A stretch of 64,000 nt of DNA from Symsagittifera roscoffensis (taxonomy: Eukaryota; Xenacoelomorpha; Acoela; Convolutidae), in the NCBI RefSeq assembly GCF_963678635.1, contig NC_087066.1:32183301-32247300 (forward strand), in the 5' to 3' direction. A program made the translations under genes and the position numbers. Shown piece after piece: positions 33,243 to 44,488 of this stretch. Each line of letters begins with the position of its first letter. Positions within the stretch are counted from its first letter, which is position 1. The notes under the pieces were generated by a model. That model was not told the origin of the DNA. It worked only from the letters and a program-made list of their open reading frames with translations, and did no database searches.

Positions 33243-34381
33243 ATTTTAAATAAACATTCAAATGTAAACGTTCAATTGAAATCAGAGATAAGTTTTGAAT
33301 GACAAAAAACGTCACTGAACAAAATCGAGGGTAATTTTTGTTCAGACTAATTGGATCGATAAGTTTTTCTGATAATTTATGCGTCTCATTGTTGCATGCC
33401 GAACAAATGAAGCCCCTACAAATAGCAAAAATGAAACATAAGTGATACATGTAGAATTTATAGACTAACGAATCAACGAAAGCAGCTCTGAATTTCAAAA
33501 GATGTTTTGTAGAAAAGATTTGGGGTACACAATTCATAATCTTTTTCATTTTTACTACCACGTGCGCAATCAAGTTTTTCTCTCAAACACTTGTAAACTT
33601 CATTTGCATGTTCAACAAAGCAACCAAGGGACGAAGAAAAAACCATCACAATGAACTACCCTCCGGTTGGTCAAAAAGTGAACAAATTCGTTTAAAAATT
33701 CCACGTTGAGTTGTTGTATAACTTAAAATTCTAATCAAGTTTTCATTAGTTATAAGTTTTCAATAGAGCTTAAGCTTTTCAGAAAAAAAACTAAAATTTT
33801 TTTAAATAATGGAAGACACCTGAAATTATACTAACATTTTTTGTACGTGCAAAAAGGTTTTTTTAGTTTTTGGAACAATTTAGTTTCAGCTAGAATGACT
33901 TCTCCTGTACTTTAACTAGATCTCGCAGGTACAGTCAATATGAAAACATGAATGGGTGATCAAGTTTGAACGATTATCCGTGTCTTGCCTGCATTGTGTG
34001 TATTTTTTCGGGTCCGACTTCCGCCTTTAGTGGACAAAGTTAACGGAAAATTTTGTCCTCTCAAATGCATATTTTCAATGAACGTTTTGGCAACTTATTT
34101 ACTCGAATTTTCAACAACGTTTACATATAACAAGAGCAAATGATCAGAGCAACCCTCTATAAAAATATCGCTATTTGCTTGGAGTTTGTGTTTGTTGTTT
34201 ATTTGTTTATGCTTGGGATAGTTGTTTTCAACCTAGACCAATAGGTGCGGAGTGGGGTAGCTCCGGGTACATGTGCTCCCAAGCGAGTGAGCTCCCAAAA
34301 CCCTAAATTGCTTTGAATCTACGTAAGCTGCTCGTTCAAGACTTTGCAGATTAAATCTGTAATGGTAGAGCGTAACAGAAA
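33243..34381. other. AT-rich, no supported gene
   Basis: A 121-codon minus-strand frame (33208-33573) is Phe/Leu/Ile-rich and unconvincing. The phrase ATGATCAGAGCAACCCTCTA (34142-34161) recurs in near-identical form at 31237-31256, which suggests another dispersed relic. Confidence 0.4.
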
Positions 34382-36058
34382 CAAGACTACTCGTATCAGG
34401 GCGAAGCCCTGAATGTTCTGACTGCCTTTTAAGGTATAAGGAGCAGTAATAACATTTAAAAAAAATTAAATGTAATAAAACAGAATGAATTTTTTTTCAA
34501 AAATTCGAACTTTTTATGAAAATCATACCCCCAATCGTTTTTTCTTTGCAAACATACATAATGTTCTGCATTTTTTTGTTGAGCACCCGGTATTTTTTCT
34601 TTTTTGTAATATAGTGCCCTCTCGAGGCGTTATAGAAACTAAGTTTTTGGACGGAAGCGTCTTTTTGCAAAATTGCAATCACTTTCCATATTCTGGGATG
34701 CGATCTACTGAAGAATGACTGTATGCCAAAATGCCAGCCCTCTACAGCATTTGTTATTCTGGCCAAACCGAATGAAGTTGCATCTCTTTGATTCCATTAT
34801 CAAGGGAGGAAAAGGACTTCTCCATTCAGGACGGTACTTTTTATGTAGTTAGATCTAAAATAAAGGCTAAGCTCTTAAACTTTTGCCATTTTTCTGACTC
34901 TTTTATGGCGCGATCGCATAGTAATTGAATTTCCTCCCTTATTTTAATGTATGATTTTTTTCTTTCTTCTTCTTTTAACAATTTGAGTGCTAGAGCGAAC
35001 TTAGGCTCACGTAGTATTTCAGGATCACCGATTAAACTAATTCTCTCGTGATCATTTTGCGCGCTGTCAAATCTTATAAAAAAAAACTTTAATTATGGGT
35101 AATTCGAAACTTCTGGTTGCTGGGGCGACTGGTAAGACTTCTTCTCGTTGCTTGCGCGCTCGTTGAGCGTTGCAAAATAATTTTGCTTTGATTGGTAGGG
35201 CTAGTTGAGTGGCAATGTCGTCTGTTATGGGCTGAATTGCGGTTGCGACTGCGACTGTTGGGGTATTACTACCGCTCAGATCATTAATGTTTTTCAAAAA
35301 TAGTCGAGCATCTGTTTTGCCCGTGGAAACATTGTGTTTATGTTCACCCCTCGTTTCAATAAAGTTTTCTCCATCCGTCTCCTGTTGCCTTCAATTAGCA
35401 CCAGGAAAGTTATTTCTGTTTTAAACGCGTGAATGAGAGATTATTTCTTAAGATAATCGAAATGCAAGTATTTTTGAGCAAAAAATGCATGAAGTGAATT
35501 AAGAATGTTTTTTTAGCCTCAATTAGTACACCATATTGGAAAATCACCATGATTAAGGACTTAATAAAAGGAGATAATTTGAAACGTTTTATCGTCATTA
35601 AAAGGTTGTTAAATTGTTGTGGGGTTATCTTGTTACGAGGTTAAAAACAGGGGGTGTAAGCAAAGGGGGTTAAATATCGTAAGATTAAAGAGTGGGATAC
35701 ATAAAAGGATCAATTTCACTCCTTGTAACAAATCAATTATGACAAATAAGCTTCTTTCAACCAGTTTGGAACGATTTCTAATACGGATTAAATCTCCGCT
35801 TACGCGTTAATAGCGCAAAATTAATCGCACGTTAATTGTCCCAAATAGGCCAAAATGGCAATCTTTAAACCCCCATAACTTTACGAAAAAAAATCACAGG
35901 TGAAAGATCTTTTCAAATTTAAGCTCAAGACAACAATACCTATTGAATGATATAAAAAGTTCTGTCAAAAATGGCTAGTTAAAAAGTCGAAATTTGGCTG
36001 AAGAAAAAAAACACCGAGCACAAATTTTCCGTTACTTTCGTATCGAAAGTCGGAACAA
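34382..36058 (+). mobile_element. Element X copy 3, split by a 1.16-kb insertion
   Basis: The left part (34382-34535) carries the CAAGACTACTCGTATCAGGG start and the GCAGTAATAACATTT region. The right part (35697-36058) resumes at the AAAGGATCAATTTCACTCC position and ends in TTTCGTATCGAAAGTCGGAA. The segment between is foreign to the family. Confidence 0.8.
34536..35696 (-). pseudogene. Insertion in element X copy 3 with a broken coding sequence
   Basis: On the minus strand two adjoining frames read like one protein. One (35297 to 35067) starts LKNINDLSGSNTPTVAVAT and has LALPIKAKLFCNAQRARK. The other (about 35072 to 34862) has RFDSAQNDHERISLIGDPE, then LREPKFALALKLLKEEERKK and KESEKWQKFKSL. 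They differ by one base in a run of nine T, so a homopolymer frameshift separates them. The charged helical composition resembles a gag/ORF1-like or DNA-binding protein but I cannot name it. Confidence 0.45.
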
Positions 36059-37246
36059 TAAAAATTCCGAACTAAAATTGAGCTGAGTGATTAAATAACT
36101 TCCTTTTACGACTCTTTTGTTGTCCAAAATTAGTGAGACAAAACTAAGCGCAGTTGGAAAATTCAGGTCTGTGCTCTGATATAGGAGAAGCCTTCCTCAT
36201 TTAATAATCTTAGCTTTTGTTCCTACACAAGTTCCTTTTCTGGCGGTTTAACGTTCCTATTAGATTTTTTCTGAACGAATTTGCCTAATGGAAGGCAAGT
36301 TACGCCCATTAAGAATAAATGTACTAATGATTGCAGAAATTGTGCTCAATTTCTATCAAAACAGGTCATTCAGAACAGTATTTTTAAATCAGAGAGCTTC
36401 AAGTTTTTGTTTTGTTCGGTTCGAAAAAAAGGCATATGAAAAGCAGCACAGTTTTGACCCATCTTTTAAGTGATATACGCCATGCATACTGACTTGGGCA
36501 AGTTAAGAACTAATCTGATCATAATTCCGATTGCTTGAACTGCCTTCTACTTTTTCTCAAATGTTTTTTTAGTCGAAGTAATAATCAAATTTAAATCTTT
36601 TAACAGGTAAACAAATGCGCTTTATGGGCATTACAAAATTCGAAACAAATTTAGGAGAAAAATGGCCGGTTGACAAAACCATTCCGAGCAGTGATCTTCT
36701 GTTAGTCTCATTGAAAATGAGAGCATCGAAAATAAAAGCTAGCCTCGTTGAAAATGGGATTTTTTTTCAGTTTCAAACAAAAAGATGTTGTTCTGAAGCT
36801 GCGATTTTTTGGGCTTTTCCAGAGAACTTATAAATTTCAAAAAAAAAATTTCACGGATTCTTTTTCAGATGAAGTATCTATTTTGTCTCCAAACGACTTT
36901 TCTCTAAAAAAAAACTCAAATTTTAAAATAACCTTTTTTCTCAGTATATTTTTATTTTTGGTACAAGTTCACAATTTGATTATCATTGAGGAAAATATTG
37001 ATCCTTCAAAATTGACCTCAAAATGTTCAAACAACATTTTTTATGCAAGAGTTGTAAATAAGGTTTTTAAGATCGTTCATGAAATTTTTGAACCTTCAAA
37101 ATTAACCTCACTTTTTTCAAACAACATTTCTTTTTATGCGACAATTGTTATAAGGCGACAATTCATAACACACGATAATTGGTAACAGTAATTTAGATTG
37201 ATTCGTGCACACAAAAACTATCCTGTCGAGTGCAGGCAACAAAAAA
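36059..37246. other. AT-rich, no supported gene
   Basis: Frames at 36615-36833 and 36748-37185 are Phe/Lys/Asn-rich with no motif. A direct repeat (CCTTCAAAATTGACCTCAAA at 37003-37022 and a close copy at 37092) is present. Confidence 0.4.
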
Positions 37247-37785
37247 CAAGACCCCTCTCATCAAGGCGAAGCCCTGAATATTCCGACTGCCTTTTAAGGT
37301 CTATGGAGCAGTAATAACTTGAAAAATTTAAATGTAATAAAATAAAATTAAAAAAAAACTTCAAAAAAACTTGAGATTTTTTGTGAAAACATCCCCACAA
37401 AAAAATTAGTAAGTAATTTTAAGTACAAAATGTTAGATTTTGCTCCTATTAAAAAATCAATTATGGCATTTAAGCCTCCTTGAACCAGTTTGGAACAATT
37501 TCTAAGACGGATTAAAACTAGCTTACGCGTTAATAGCCCGAAATATGCTGCGCTTTAATTGTCCCAAATTGGCCAAAATGACAATCTTTAAACCCCCATA
37601 ACTTTACGAAAAATGATCACAGGTGAAGTATCTTTTCAATTTTAAGCTCAGGACAACAATAGATTTCGAATGATAAAAAAATTCTGTCAAAAATGGCAAG
37701 TTAAAAAGTCGAATTTTGTCTGACGAAAAAAAGACCCACCCCGAGCACAAATATTTCGTTATTTTCGTCACGAAAGTCGGAACAA
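37247..37785 (+). mobile_element. Element X copy 4
   Basis: Complete from CAAGACCCCTCTCATCAAGG (hairpin arm AGGGC changed to AAGGC) to TTCGTCACGAAAGTCGGAAC. The centre AGCCCGAAATATGCTGCGC is diverged, so the palindrome is partly lost. Confidence 0.88.
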
Positions 37786-39407
37786 TGAAGTAGAAAATAG
37801 TTGCTGTTTGCCGATGCCTTCTAACGAATTTTTGCTTGATACAAATTGACGTATAACCGTGAATCTTTATTTCATCCTAAGTCTTACTTATAAAATTTAC
37901 ACCATGTTATTACAAAAAAAATAAGTTCATCGATCAACTGTCACATTTGTTCAACTGCAATCTTTATTGAAAACTGTTTTTTGCTCCGACTTTTGAATGA
38001 AGGATGAGTTATTTGAAATTGCCTTGTTTTTCTAATTTTCAGCCCTGAGCTCAAAATTAAAAGTAGATTTCATCTGTGATCAGTTTTTTAGTTATGTGTG
38101 TTTGAAAATTGCCGTTTGAATAAAATTAGGCCAGCTAGGCGACTTAGCAATACAAATATAGACGCTCATTAAGATAATCTAAAGTTAACATAGCGTGTAG
38201 GAAACAATTTAGAAAGCAATTTTTGAAAAGATGTCAATTTTCTCAATAATTTGAAATTTATTTTCTCGCATTAATTTTTATAAATATTTTTAGTGTGTTT
38301 TTGGCTATTCACAGTTATTCAATAAATTTTTATTGTCATTTCAAAGAGCAGCTGGAGTTATTTTCCACATTTATGTCATTTGCTCTGCAATAATTCAAGA
38401 TATAGAATTGAAATCATGATACATGCTAGAAGATTTTTTTCGAAGCAAGTAGCCGGATCAAAAACTGAGAAAACTTCGCAAACATCACAAGAATTTGCAA
38501 AAAAAAAATGAAAACATTTTTTTGTCCGGCGTCAAAAAATGGTTTAAATTTTAAATTAATTTGCCACTGATGATCGAAATAGGCCAACAAAAAACTGTTC
38601 CAGCAAAAGTTTCGGAAAAATGACTGCTTCGATCTACGCAGAGAATTTTCATAAACAGTAACTTTGTCTCTAAACTTTTTCCTCTAGTATACACGCCCAA
38701 GATATCTCATTCGTATCGTCGAAACAATTACAACCATTTTTTTTGACGCCGGACCAACTAACTTTTTCATTTTTTGTCTGTGATCTTTTCCCGGCATAAA
38801 GAGTAAGTCAAGCTCATCAAAATTCTAAGGAACCAGTTTGAGTCCATGAAATCGAATTGTTTGCGATGTACCGACACCAAGATCACCTCTGGTACTAGTT
38901 ATGCTATACTGGCTATTTCACGACTTCAAAACAAAGTTTCTCCATTTTTTATCAGGCTAGGTTCTTTCAAATATTTCATCAAGCATATGTCAAAATTCAA
39001 GCCCTATATCTTGAATAATTGCAGAGAAACAACGTCTAGAAAACTATTCCGTTCTTTTTCTGGTTGAAAGCAAAAAGTAACATCTGCTTTTTCCCGTCAC
39101 TGTACATTATGATAACGTTAAATTATTTTTTCAAAAGTGAAATCCAACTGAATTTCTGAATCTCGTTTTTACATCGACTCTCGAGTTATTCTCGCCGCCA
39201 CCTAAGAGGACTAAATTTTTAATTCTTTATGCAACAACAAATCGCCAGATGCCGCATCTATAGAATCATAACTGAAATTTTTTTTGAAAAAGATTTTCTT
39301 TACTTTTGATAATAATCAGGTACTATGAACTACTTTTTGTTGCTTTGCTATAATTTGAAGCCAAGAATATTTGAAAAAATTTAATTTTTGTAGAACATTT
39401 TTTTCAG
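37786..39407. other. AT-rich, probably intronic
   Basis: No convincing exon was found. An AGA|GTAAGT donor-like site near 38800 lacks a clear exon. The region ends in the acceptor of the 39408 exon. Confidence 0.4.
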
Positions 39408-39797
39408 GCTCTGACTCCGGAAGAAACCTCGCGAGTAGAGACCCATTTCCAGAGATATCTGCTGCAAAAAAACCCTCACTTCGGGCAGAACGCTGTCCAG
39501 TTTAACACTTTTTTGCAAAATATTGACGCAAAAGTTCGAGATCCGAAATTCAGAGAAGATGCAAAAATTTATGGTAAAAATGTGCGACCACTGAAAGGTC
39601 CCGTGATCAAACGATACTTGTTGCTGAATGAAATATCTGCTAGACTTTGTGCTTTCGATGCATCGCTATTGGAGTATGGGAGAAGAGGCGTTAGGTATAG
39701 GATGGCATTGGAGATCTACGCTTCAGCTGGGTTCAGAAGCCGAAGAAAGCAGTTCCCATTTGAAATGCAGATCCAAGCATTGCTCCGCGCAAATTAA
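39408..39797 (+). CDS. Terminal exon of an unknown protein
   Basis: Preceded by an excellent acceptor ACATTTTTTTCAG. The frame is open in phase 0 from 39408 to the TAA at 39795-39797. It reads ALTPEETSRVETHFQRYLLQ, KNPHFGQNAVQFNTFLQ, KVRDPKFREDAKIYGKNVRP and later LNEISARLCAFDASLLEYG and RSRRKQFPFEMQIQALLRAN. It is balanced, helical, charged and less AT-rich than its flanks, so it is very likely real coding DNA. I do not recognise the domain. It may be the last exon of a gene upstream, or with alternative splicing part of the Gln-rich gene that follows. Confidence 0.65.
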   Translation, partial: ALTPEETSRVETHFQRYLLQKNPHFGQNAVQFNTFLQNIDAKVRDPKFREDAKIYGKNVRPLKGPVIKRYLLLNEISARLCAFDASLLEYGRRGVRYRMALEIYASAGFRSRRKQFPFEMQIQALLRAN

Positions 39798-39854
39798 GTA
39801 TCAAGTGACGCCAAAAGTACCTTAAGAAACATTTTTGGTTGATAATAATGAATA

Positions 39855-40632
39855 AGCGTCCGCCCGCGTTTGTAAAATCACCCCCCCCCCCCCAATCCCT
39901 CCTTCAGAATGGCCATGTTTGGCAAACGTTTTCTGCGCCTCCGGCAATTTTACTTTTTGCCGCTCTCTTCTCTTTGTTTTTGTGTGTGCCCATTTGAGAG
40001 CCAAAGACGTTAAGTAATTGATGTTGTTGTTCTGTTCAGAAATGGTTTTGGTAACATAGTATCAAATCAAAGACGGGTGTCTTTGAATAGGCAATCAGAA
40101 CGTAGAGGTACAGAGGTCAACCCCCGTCCCTTTGACACGCTACTGATTCAAACTAAGAAACGAGTTAGTCTGATTCAACCCTTTAAACAGCTTTGTTGCT
40201 AGGCTTGTTAACTTGATTCAATATTTAACCTCAGCATTGAAACAGACTGCATTTCTTCGTTTATAAGGAAGAAACGAAAAAGACAGTTTCAGCTCCACGA
40301 CGTCTCAAGTTAATACGCCAGGGACTATAGATTACGTTTGTAGATAACTTGTTTAAGAAGTCTCCTATAATGCGGGGATCGAACACTAGACCTCAAGCTC
40401 GTCTATATCTATCTTCGACTGGGATTGTTTCTGTTGGACATTATAACCAGCCGAATGAATAGTCAGTATTGTTGATCATGAAAATCTATTTAGATCAAGG
40501 AAATAACACCGGCTCTCCGTGAAGCGGAACCTTTCGTATAATAGTCTTTTGCATCGTGGCGACAATCTTTTGAATCTTAATTAGACAGAAAAAATTGTGT
40601 CCTCTGCTAATAGTAATCTATTGTCCTCCCAG
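39855..40632. other. Non-coding; contains a possible tRNA-derived SINE relic
   Basis: On the minus strand GAGGTCTAGTGTTCGATCCC (near 40376-40398) resembles a tRNA T-arm/B box. The stem does not pair and no A box is evident, so at best this is a decayed SINE. A C-run is at 39882-39892. Confidence 0.3.
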
Positions 40633-40765
40633 AACAATCGATGGCATCTTCTTGTCCGCAATTGTCACAGCAGTTGACCTCTGACCCCAATCAACTTCAT
40701 CAGCCTCAACAAGTTCCTGATCAAAAGCAGCACCAGAGCAGCACACCAGGCCATAAAATAGTTTG
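40633..40765 (+). CDS. Gln/Ser-rich exon of an unknown protein
   Basis: It follows the acceptor TTGTCCTCCCAG and reads QSMASSCPQLSQQLTSDPNQ then LHQPQQVPDQKQHQSSTPGH. The composition matches the Gln-rich exons at 44116 and 47602-48912 on the same strand, so it probably belongs to the same gene. The donor is unresolved: GTTCCT after QPQQ or GTTTGC near 40765 would both give the phase-0 junction that the 44116 exon needs. Confidence 0.45.
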
Positions 40766-41106
40766 CAGCATTTCTTAATGAAAGTTTCTTTTTATTATAA
40801 GTTTCGAGTATCAATGAAAGTTTCGAGTATTATAACTTGAATGTTGTAGTTTTCTAAAATTAAAAAAAAAATCAGTTATCAGAAGACTATCTGATTGGAT
40901 TTATAGCGGTTTAAGTTTGCAAATTTTTTTTAGCAAGAATTGCCAATTCTAAGTAGCAACATCAGGCTTCTGCAATCGACCAAACTACTTTTTGTTGAAT
41001 CAAATAACATGATAATAAATAGGAATTTTTGTTTCGACCAATCTCGAAGAACGGAAAGGAATTATGGCTTAAGGCGGTTTTTTTTTCAGCGATAATCACT
41101 GAATAT
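40766..41106. other. AT-rich, probably intronic
   Basis: There is a short direct repeat (ATGAAAGTTTC, 40779 and 40814). Otherwise nothing is visible. Confidence 0.4.
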
Positions 41107-41114
41107 TCTACTTG

Positions 41115-41309
41115 TGCTCGTTTTCCTTCCCCCCCACCAGCGAAACTTTACAAGTAAAAGTTTGTTCACATTATCAAGTGGTTACAAAAATTGGTATGCG
41201 GACTAATTAGGCTTTGGTAAACAAATTTGGTTTTCATACTTAACCTTGTAAAACCCCTCGTTACAACATAAACTATTGCATATGTGAGGTGAGGGAGGGG
41301 GGAACAGCC
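41115..41309. mobile_element. hAT-type MITE (GGCTCTTTTTCC family), copy 2
   Basis: Ends are decayed (TGCTCGTTTTCC and GGGGAACAGCC), but the flanking 8-bp duplication TCTACTTG is perfect (41107-41114, 41310-41317). The interior matches copy 1 (TTCACATTATC, GGTATGCGGACTAATTAGGC, CCCCTCGTTACA). Confidence 0.85.
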
Positions 41310-41324
41310 TCTACTTGAAGGAAA

Positions 41325-41526
41325 GGCTCTTTTTCTTTCCCTCCCCCCACCTGCAAACTTTTACAAAAAAAAAATTGTTCACATTATTCGATTGTTATGA
41401 AAATTGGCATACGGACTAATAAGGCCATGGTTAATATACTTGGTCTGCGTAATTAATCTTGTAAAACCAATCGTTACATTATAAAATTGATGCTCGTGTG
41501 AGGTGGGGGAGGAACGGAAAAGAGCC
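41325..41526. mobile_element. hAT-type MITE (GGCTCTTTTTCC family), copy 3
   Basis: Clean ends GGCTCTTTTTCTTTCCC and GGAACGGAAAAGAGCC, interior homologous to copies 1 and 2. No clear target duplication remains. It lies only 15 bases after copy 2. Confidence 0.82.
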
Positions 41527-41850
41527 AAAAAAAATGGATAACGCGTGCGTTTTTATATTCAGGCCATTGCATTCGTGTTTCGGAAAAGTATTTCAAAACT
41601 ATTTTTCAGTGCAGGATATGATTTTTAAGTGTGTTTTGAATGTTGCCATTTTCAAAGCAAACATCGGGGTTAGCGATTAGACTGGAAAAGTCAATTTTTG
41701 TTCCCACTTTCGAAAAATCGGAATATTTGTGCTCAATGCGGTTTTCTTTATTCAATTAACTATCGCAGATCGAATTAATAGTTTCCGACAAAAATTTTTC
41801 ATACCCCATTGAAAATATTGACTTCCTGAGCTCAAATTTGAAAAAATAAT

Positions 41851-42067
41851 GGCTCTTTTCCAGTTTCCCACCCGCTCGTAAAATTACAAAGTAAAAACAT
41901 TCAAAAATTGGCGTTTTGCGTGTAAGAAATGTTGTAAACATTTGTTCACATGTTCAAGCTGACACATGGTAATGCAGTATTTATCCTGATAAATCTTTTT
42001 AAGTTGTTTTTAGTACATTGAAGTTCAGGAAAAATCAAAGGGGGGGGGGGCGGACTGGAATAGAGCC
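41851..42067. mobile_element. hAT-type MITE (GGCTCTTTTTCC family), copy 4 (diverged)
   Basis: Ends GGCTCTTTTCCAGTTTCCC and ACTGGAATAGAGCC with a G-run before the right end. The flanks AAAATAAT and AAAATATT agree at seven of eight positions. The interior is strongly diverged from the other copies. Confidence 0.65.
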
Positions 42068-42426
42068 AAAATATTTTATCTTTGATTTTTTTAAAACCTC
42101 TGGGGGTTTGAAAATTGCCAATTTGGCCATGTTCTGGATCAAATTATTTGCGCTTTAAAGAATTTTGACGTAAAAACATCAACCGATGAAAATTATTAGA
42201 CAAACATTGATTTGGAACACATTGAAAGGCTTCCGTAATCCAGCATCCTGAACGTATTTAACGGTGCGCGTATCCAGAACATAGTTTGTTTTCGAATTAT
42301 TTTTTCTAATGACCATCTAGGGTTTCTTATAACCAAAAATACATTTCTCCCTTTATTACTCAAAAAACACATGTCTAAAAACAGGTTGATCAACGTACCT
42401 ATAATAATTTCTGCCTATATATTAAG

Positions 42427-42938
42427 AAAACTGCTCGTAATAAGGCGAAGTCCTGAGCGTTTTGACTGCCGTTCAAGGTCTATGGAGCAGTAATAACATT
42501 TAAAAAATTAAATGTAATAAAATAAAACGAAAATAATATTTTTAATGACATTTTTTGTGAAATTCATCCCTGCAATGTCATTTAAAGTACAAACTGATAA
42601 ATTTTGCTCCTAGTAACAAATCAATTATGGCAAATTGGATTTCTTCAACCAATTTGGAGCTATTTCCAAGACGGACTAAATCTCCGCTTACGCGTTTATA
42701 GAGCGAAATATATTGCTCGTTAATTGTCCCAAATTGGCCAAAATAGCCATCTTTAAATCCCCGTAAATTTACAAAAAATGATCACAGGTGAAATATTTTT
42801 TCCAACTTAAGCTCAGGACAGCAATACCTTTCTTTATGAATGATGATAAAAAACAATTCGTCATTATTGGCTAGTTAAAAAGTCCAAATTTGTCAGAAGA
42901 AAAAACCACTCCGAGCAGATATTCCATTTCTTCTTGTT
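42427..42938 (+). mobile_element. Element X copy 5 (diverged)
   Basis: Starts AAAACTGCTCGTAATAAGGC, keeps the GGAGCAGTAATAACATTT block, the GATCACAGGTGAAATA block and the CACTCCGAGCA end region. The terminal hairpin is lost. Confidence 0.8.
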
Positions 42939-42989
42939 ACGCAAATCACGTAGTATTCCGCAATTTGGTGCATATAAGAAACAGGCTTA

Positions 42990-43373
42990 TACAAAACAGT
43001 CCAAAACAAAAAAGAAGCAGTCCAAAAAATCAATTAATGAAAAAAAAAAACAGTCCAATACAAAACAGTCCGGTTTAAGGTCGCCGGTGGGCATGCTACT
43101 CGGCGATAACCGGTTGTAAATTTCATATAGAGTCCTACCCTCTGTTGGCAAGCTCTCAACATATTGGCGCGACTGCAGCGGTCCTTAATTTGTTCTTCCT
43201 GTTTGATGAACAAAGGACAATTGAAGCCTACTGGCTTGTTTAAACAATTATTTCTTGGGACCGTTTTTTGGACTGTTTTTTTATGGGACTGTTTTTTGTT
43301 TTTTTTTTATGTTCATTTTAATACTTTTCCAGACGGTTTTGCATTGGACTGTTTTGTATTAGACTGTTTTGTA
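42990..43373. mobile_element. 0.38-kb inverted-repeat element with ACAAAACAGTCC ends
   Basis: The left end has TACAAAACAGTCC, then AGCAGTCC and CCAATACAAAACAGTCC. The right end has the mirror GGACTGTTTTGTATTAGACT and GTTTTGTAC. Both ends carry the repeat more than once. The centre includes a GC-richer block (43075-43160). It sits between element X copies 5 and 6. Confidence 0.7.
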
Positions 43374-43480
43374 CAGATACGTGCAATTTATATCTACAGG
43401 AACAATTAATTTGAGAAGCCTCGAATTCAATTTACCTATTTTTCAAAGCAATCAAAATGTAACTAATGTAAAGTCAAAAA

Positions 43481-43816
43481 CAAGACTACTAAACCCTGAA
43501 TGTTCCGATCGCCTTTTAAGGTCATTGGACAATGGAGATTTTTTAATTTGAGATTTCTGTAAAAATCATCCTCAGAGATTTCTAAGACTGATTAAACCTC
43601 ATTTCACACATTAATAGCAAATTGGCAAGCTTTCAACCCCCATATGTTTCCGAAAAATGATCACAGGTTAAATGTATTTTCAAATTTGAGCTCAGGACAC
43701 CAATACTTTTTGAATGATATAATAAACCTTCAAAAACGGTTAGTTAAAAATTCGAAAATTGTCTGGAAAAAAACACCCGAGTACAAATTTTTTTTCGTTA
43801 CAGAAGTCTGAAAAAA
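43481..43816 (+). mobile_element. Element X copy 6 (internally deleted)
   Basis: CAAGACTACTAAACCCTGAA at the start with part of the 5' hairpin missing, then the GATCACAGGTTAAATG and CGAGTACAAATTTTTT blocks. It is about 200 bases shorter than full length. Confidence 0.8.
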
Positions 43817-44115
43817 GGCATATATTTCATAAGGGTCTAATTGCATTAAGTTTTCTTCCAAATATAGTTTTAAGTAATCTTTTAGCAAAAGGTTTTCAAA
43901 AATTTTTTTTTTCAAATAACAGTTTAACAAAACATATGTCTACCATAAAAAATCTGTAAGCTCCATGCATCCTTCCCTCAGTTTAGATTCCATGAAAAAT
44001 CGAAATATATATGTACACCCATTGTGTTGGATTTGGAAAACTACAGTCAAAATTTGTTCCAAGAATTAAAAGTGGTTGCAAATCTGCTCTAAACTGCTCT
44101 TGTGATGCATGTCAG

Positions 44116-44301
44116 ATGTCATATTGTTTGCAACAACCACAACAGCAGATTCATCCACAGAACGACAGCAGTTTGGGGTTTGATCCTAATCAGAGCTACC
44201 CTGCTCAATCGGGGACAATTGAAGGTCACCAGCAACCTACAGCAAACCCGCTGACCTATGGCCACGATCACTTTACAGAGACTGAGCCAAAATCAAAGCA
44301 G
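44116..44301 (+). CDS. Gln/Pro/Ser-rich exon of an unknown protein
   Basis: An acceptor with branch-like CTCTAAACTGC and GCATGTCAG precedes MSYCLQQPQQQIHPQNDSSL, then GFDPNQSYPAQSGTIEGHQQ and HDHFTETEPKSKQ, ending at the donor AAGCAG|GTCCTT. It is 186 bp, phase 0 to 0, and joins in frame to the exon starting at 47602. The composition suggests a disordered, Gln-rich nuclear or RNA-binding protein, but no domain is recognised. Confidence 0.55.
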
Positions 44302-44338
44302 GTCCTTGTTATTTATATCAAAAATCTCTTTAAAAATG

Positions 44339-44402
44339 TAAAGACTTCTCGTATTTCAAGACAAAACCTTGAATGTTCCGGCTGCCCTTTAACCTATGTC
44401 GA
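44339..44402 (+). mobile_element. Element X fragment (5' end only)
   Basis: AAGACTTCTCGTATTTCAAG then CCTTGAATGTTCCGGCTGCC match the first 60 bases of the family, with the hairpin arm altered. It begins within 40 bases of the donor of the 44116 exon. Confidence 0.7.
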
Positions 44403-44488
44403 ATAGATGTTGGTAAAGAACTTTGTAAAAACCACTATAAAATTTTAGACAATATCATATTTCAAGTCATAAAGAATAAGATATGATA

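Noticed and set aside
33208-33573. 121-codon minus-strand frame
   Set aside because: Phe/Cys/Ile-rich composition expected of AT-rich DNA, no motif, partly overlaps the signal-peptide exon region in another frame.
40376-40440. tRNA-like T-arm GTTCGATCC on the minus strand
   Set aside because: The T stem does not pair, no acceptor stem or A box can be folded, so it is not called a tRNA gene.
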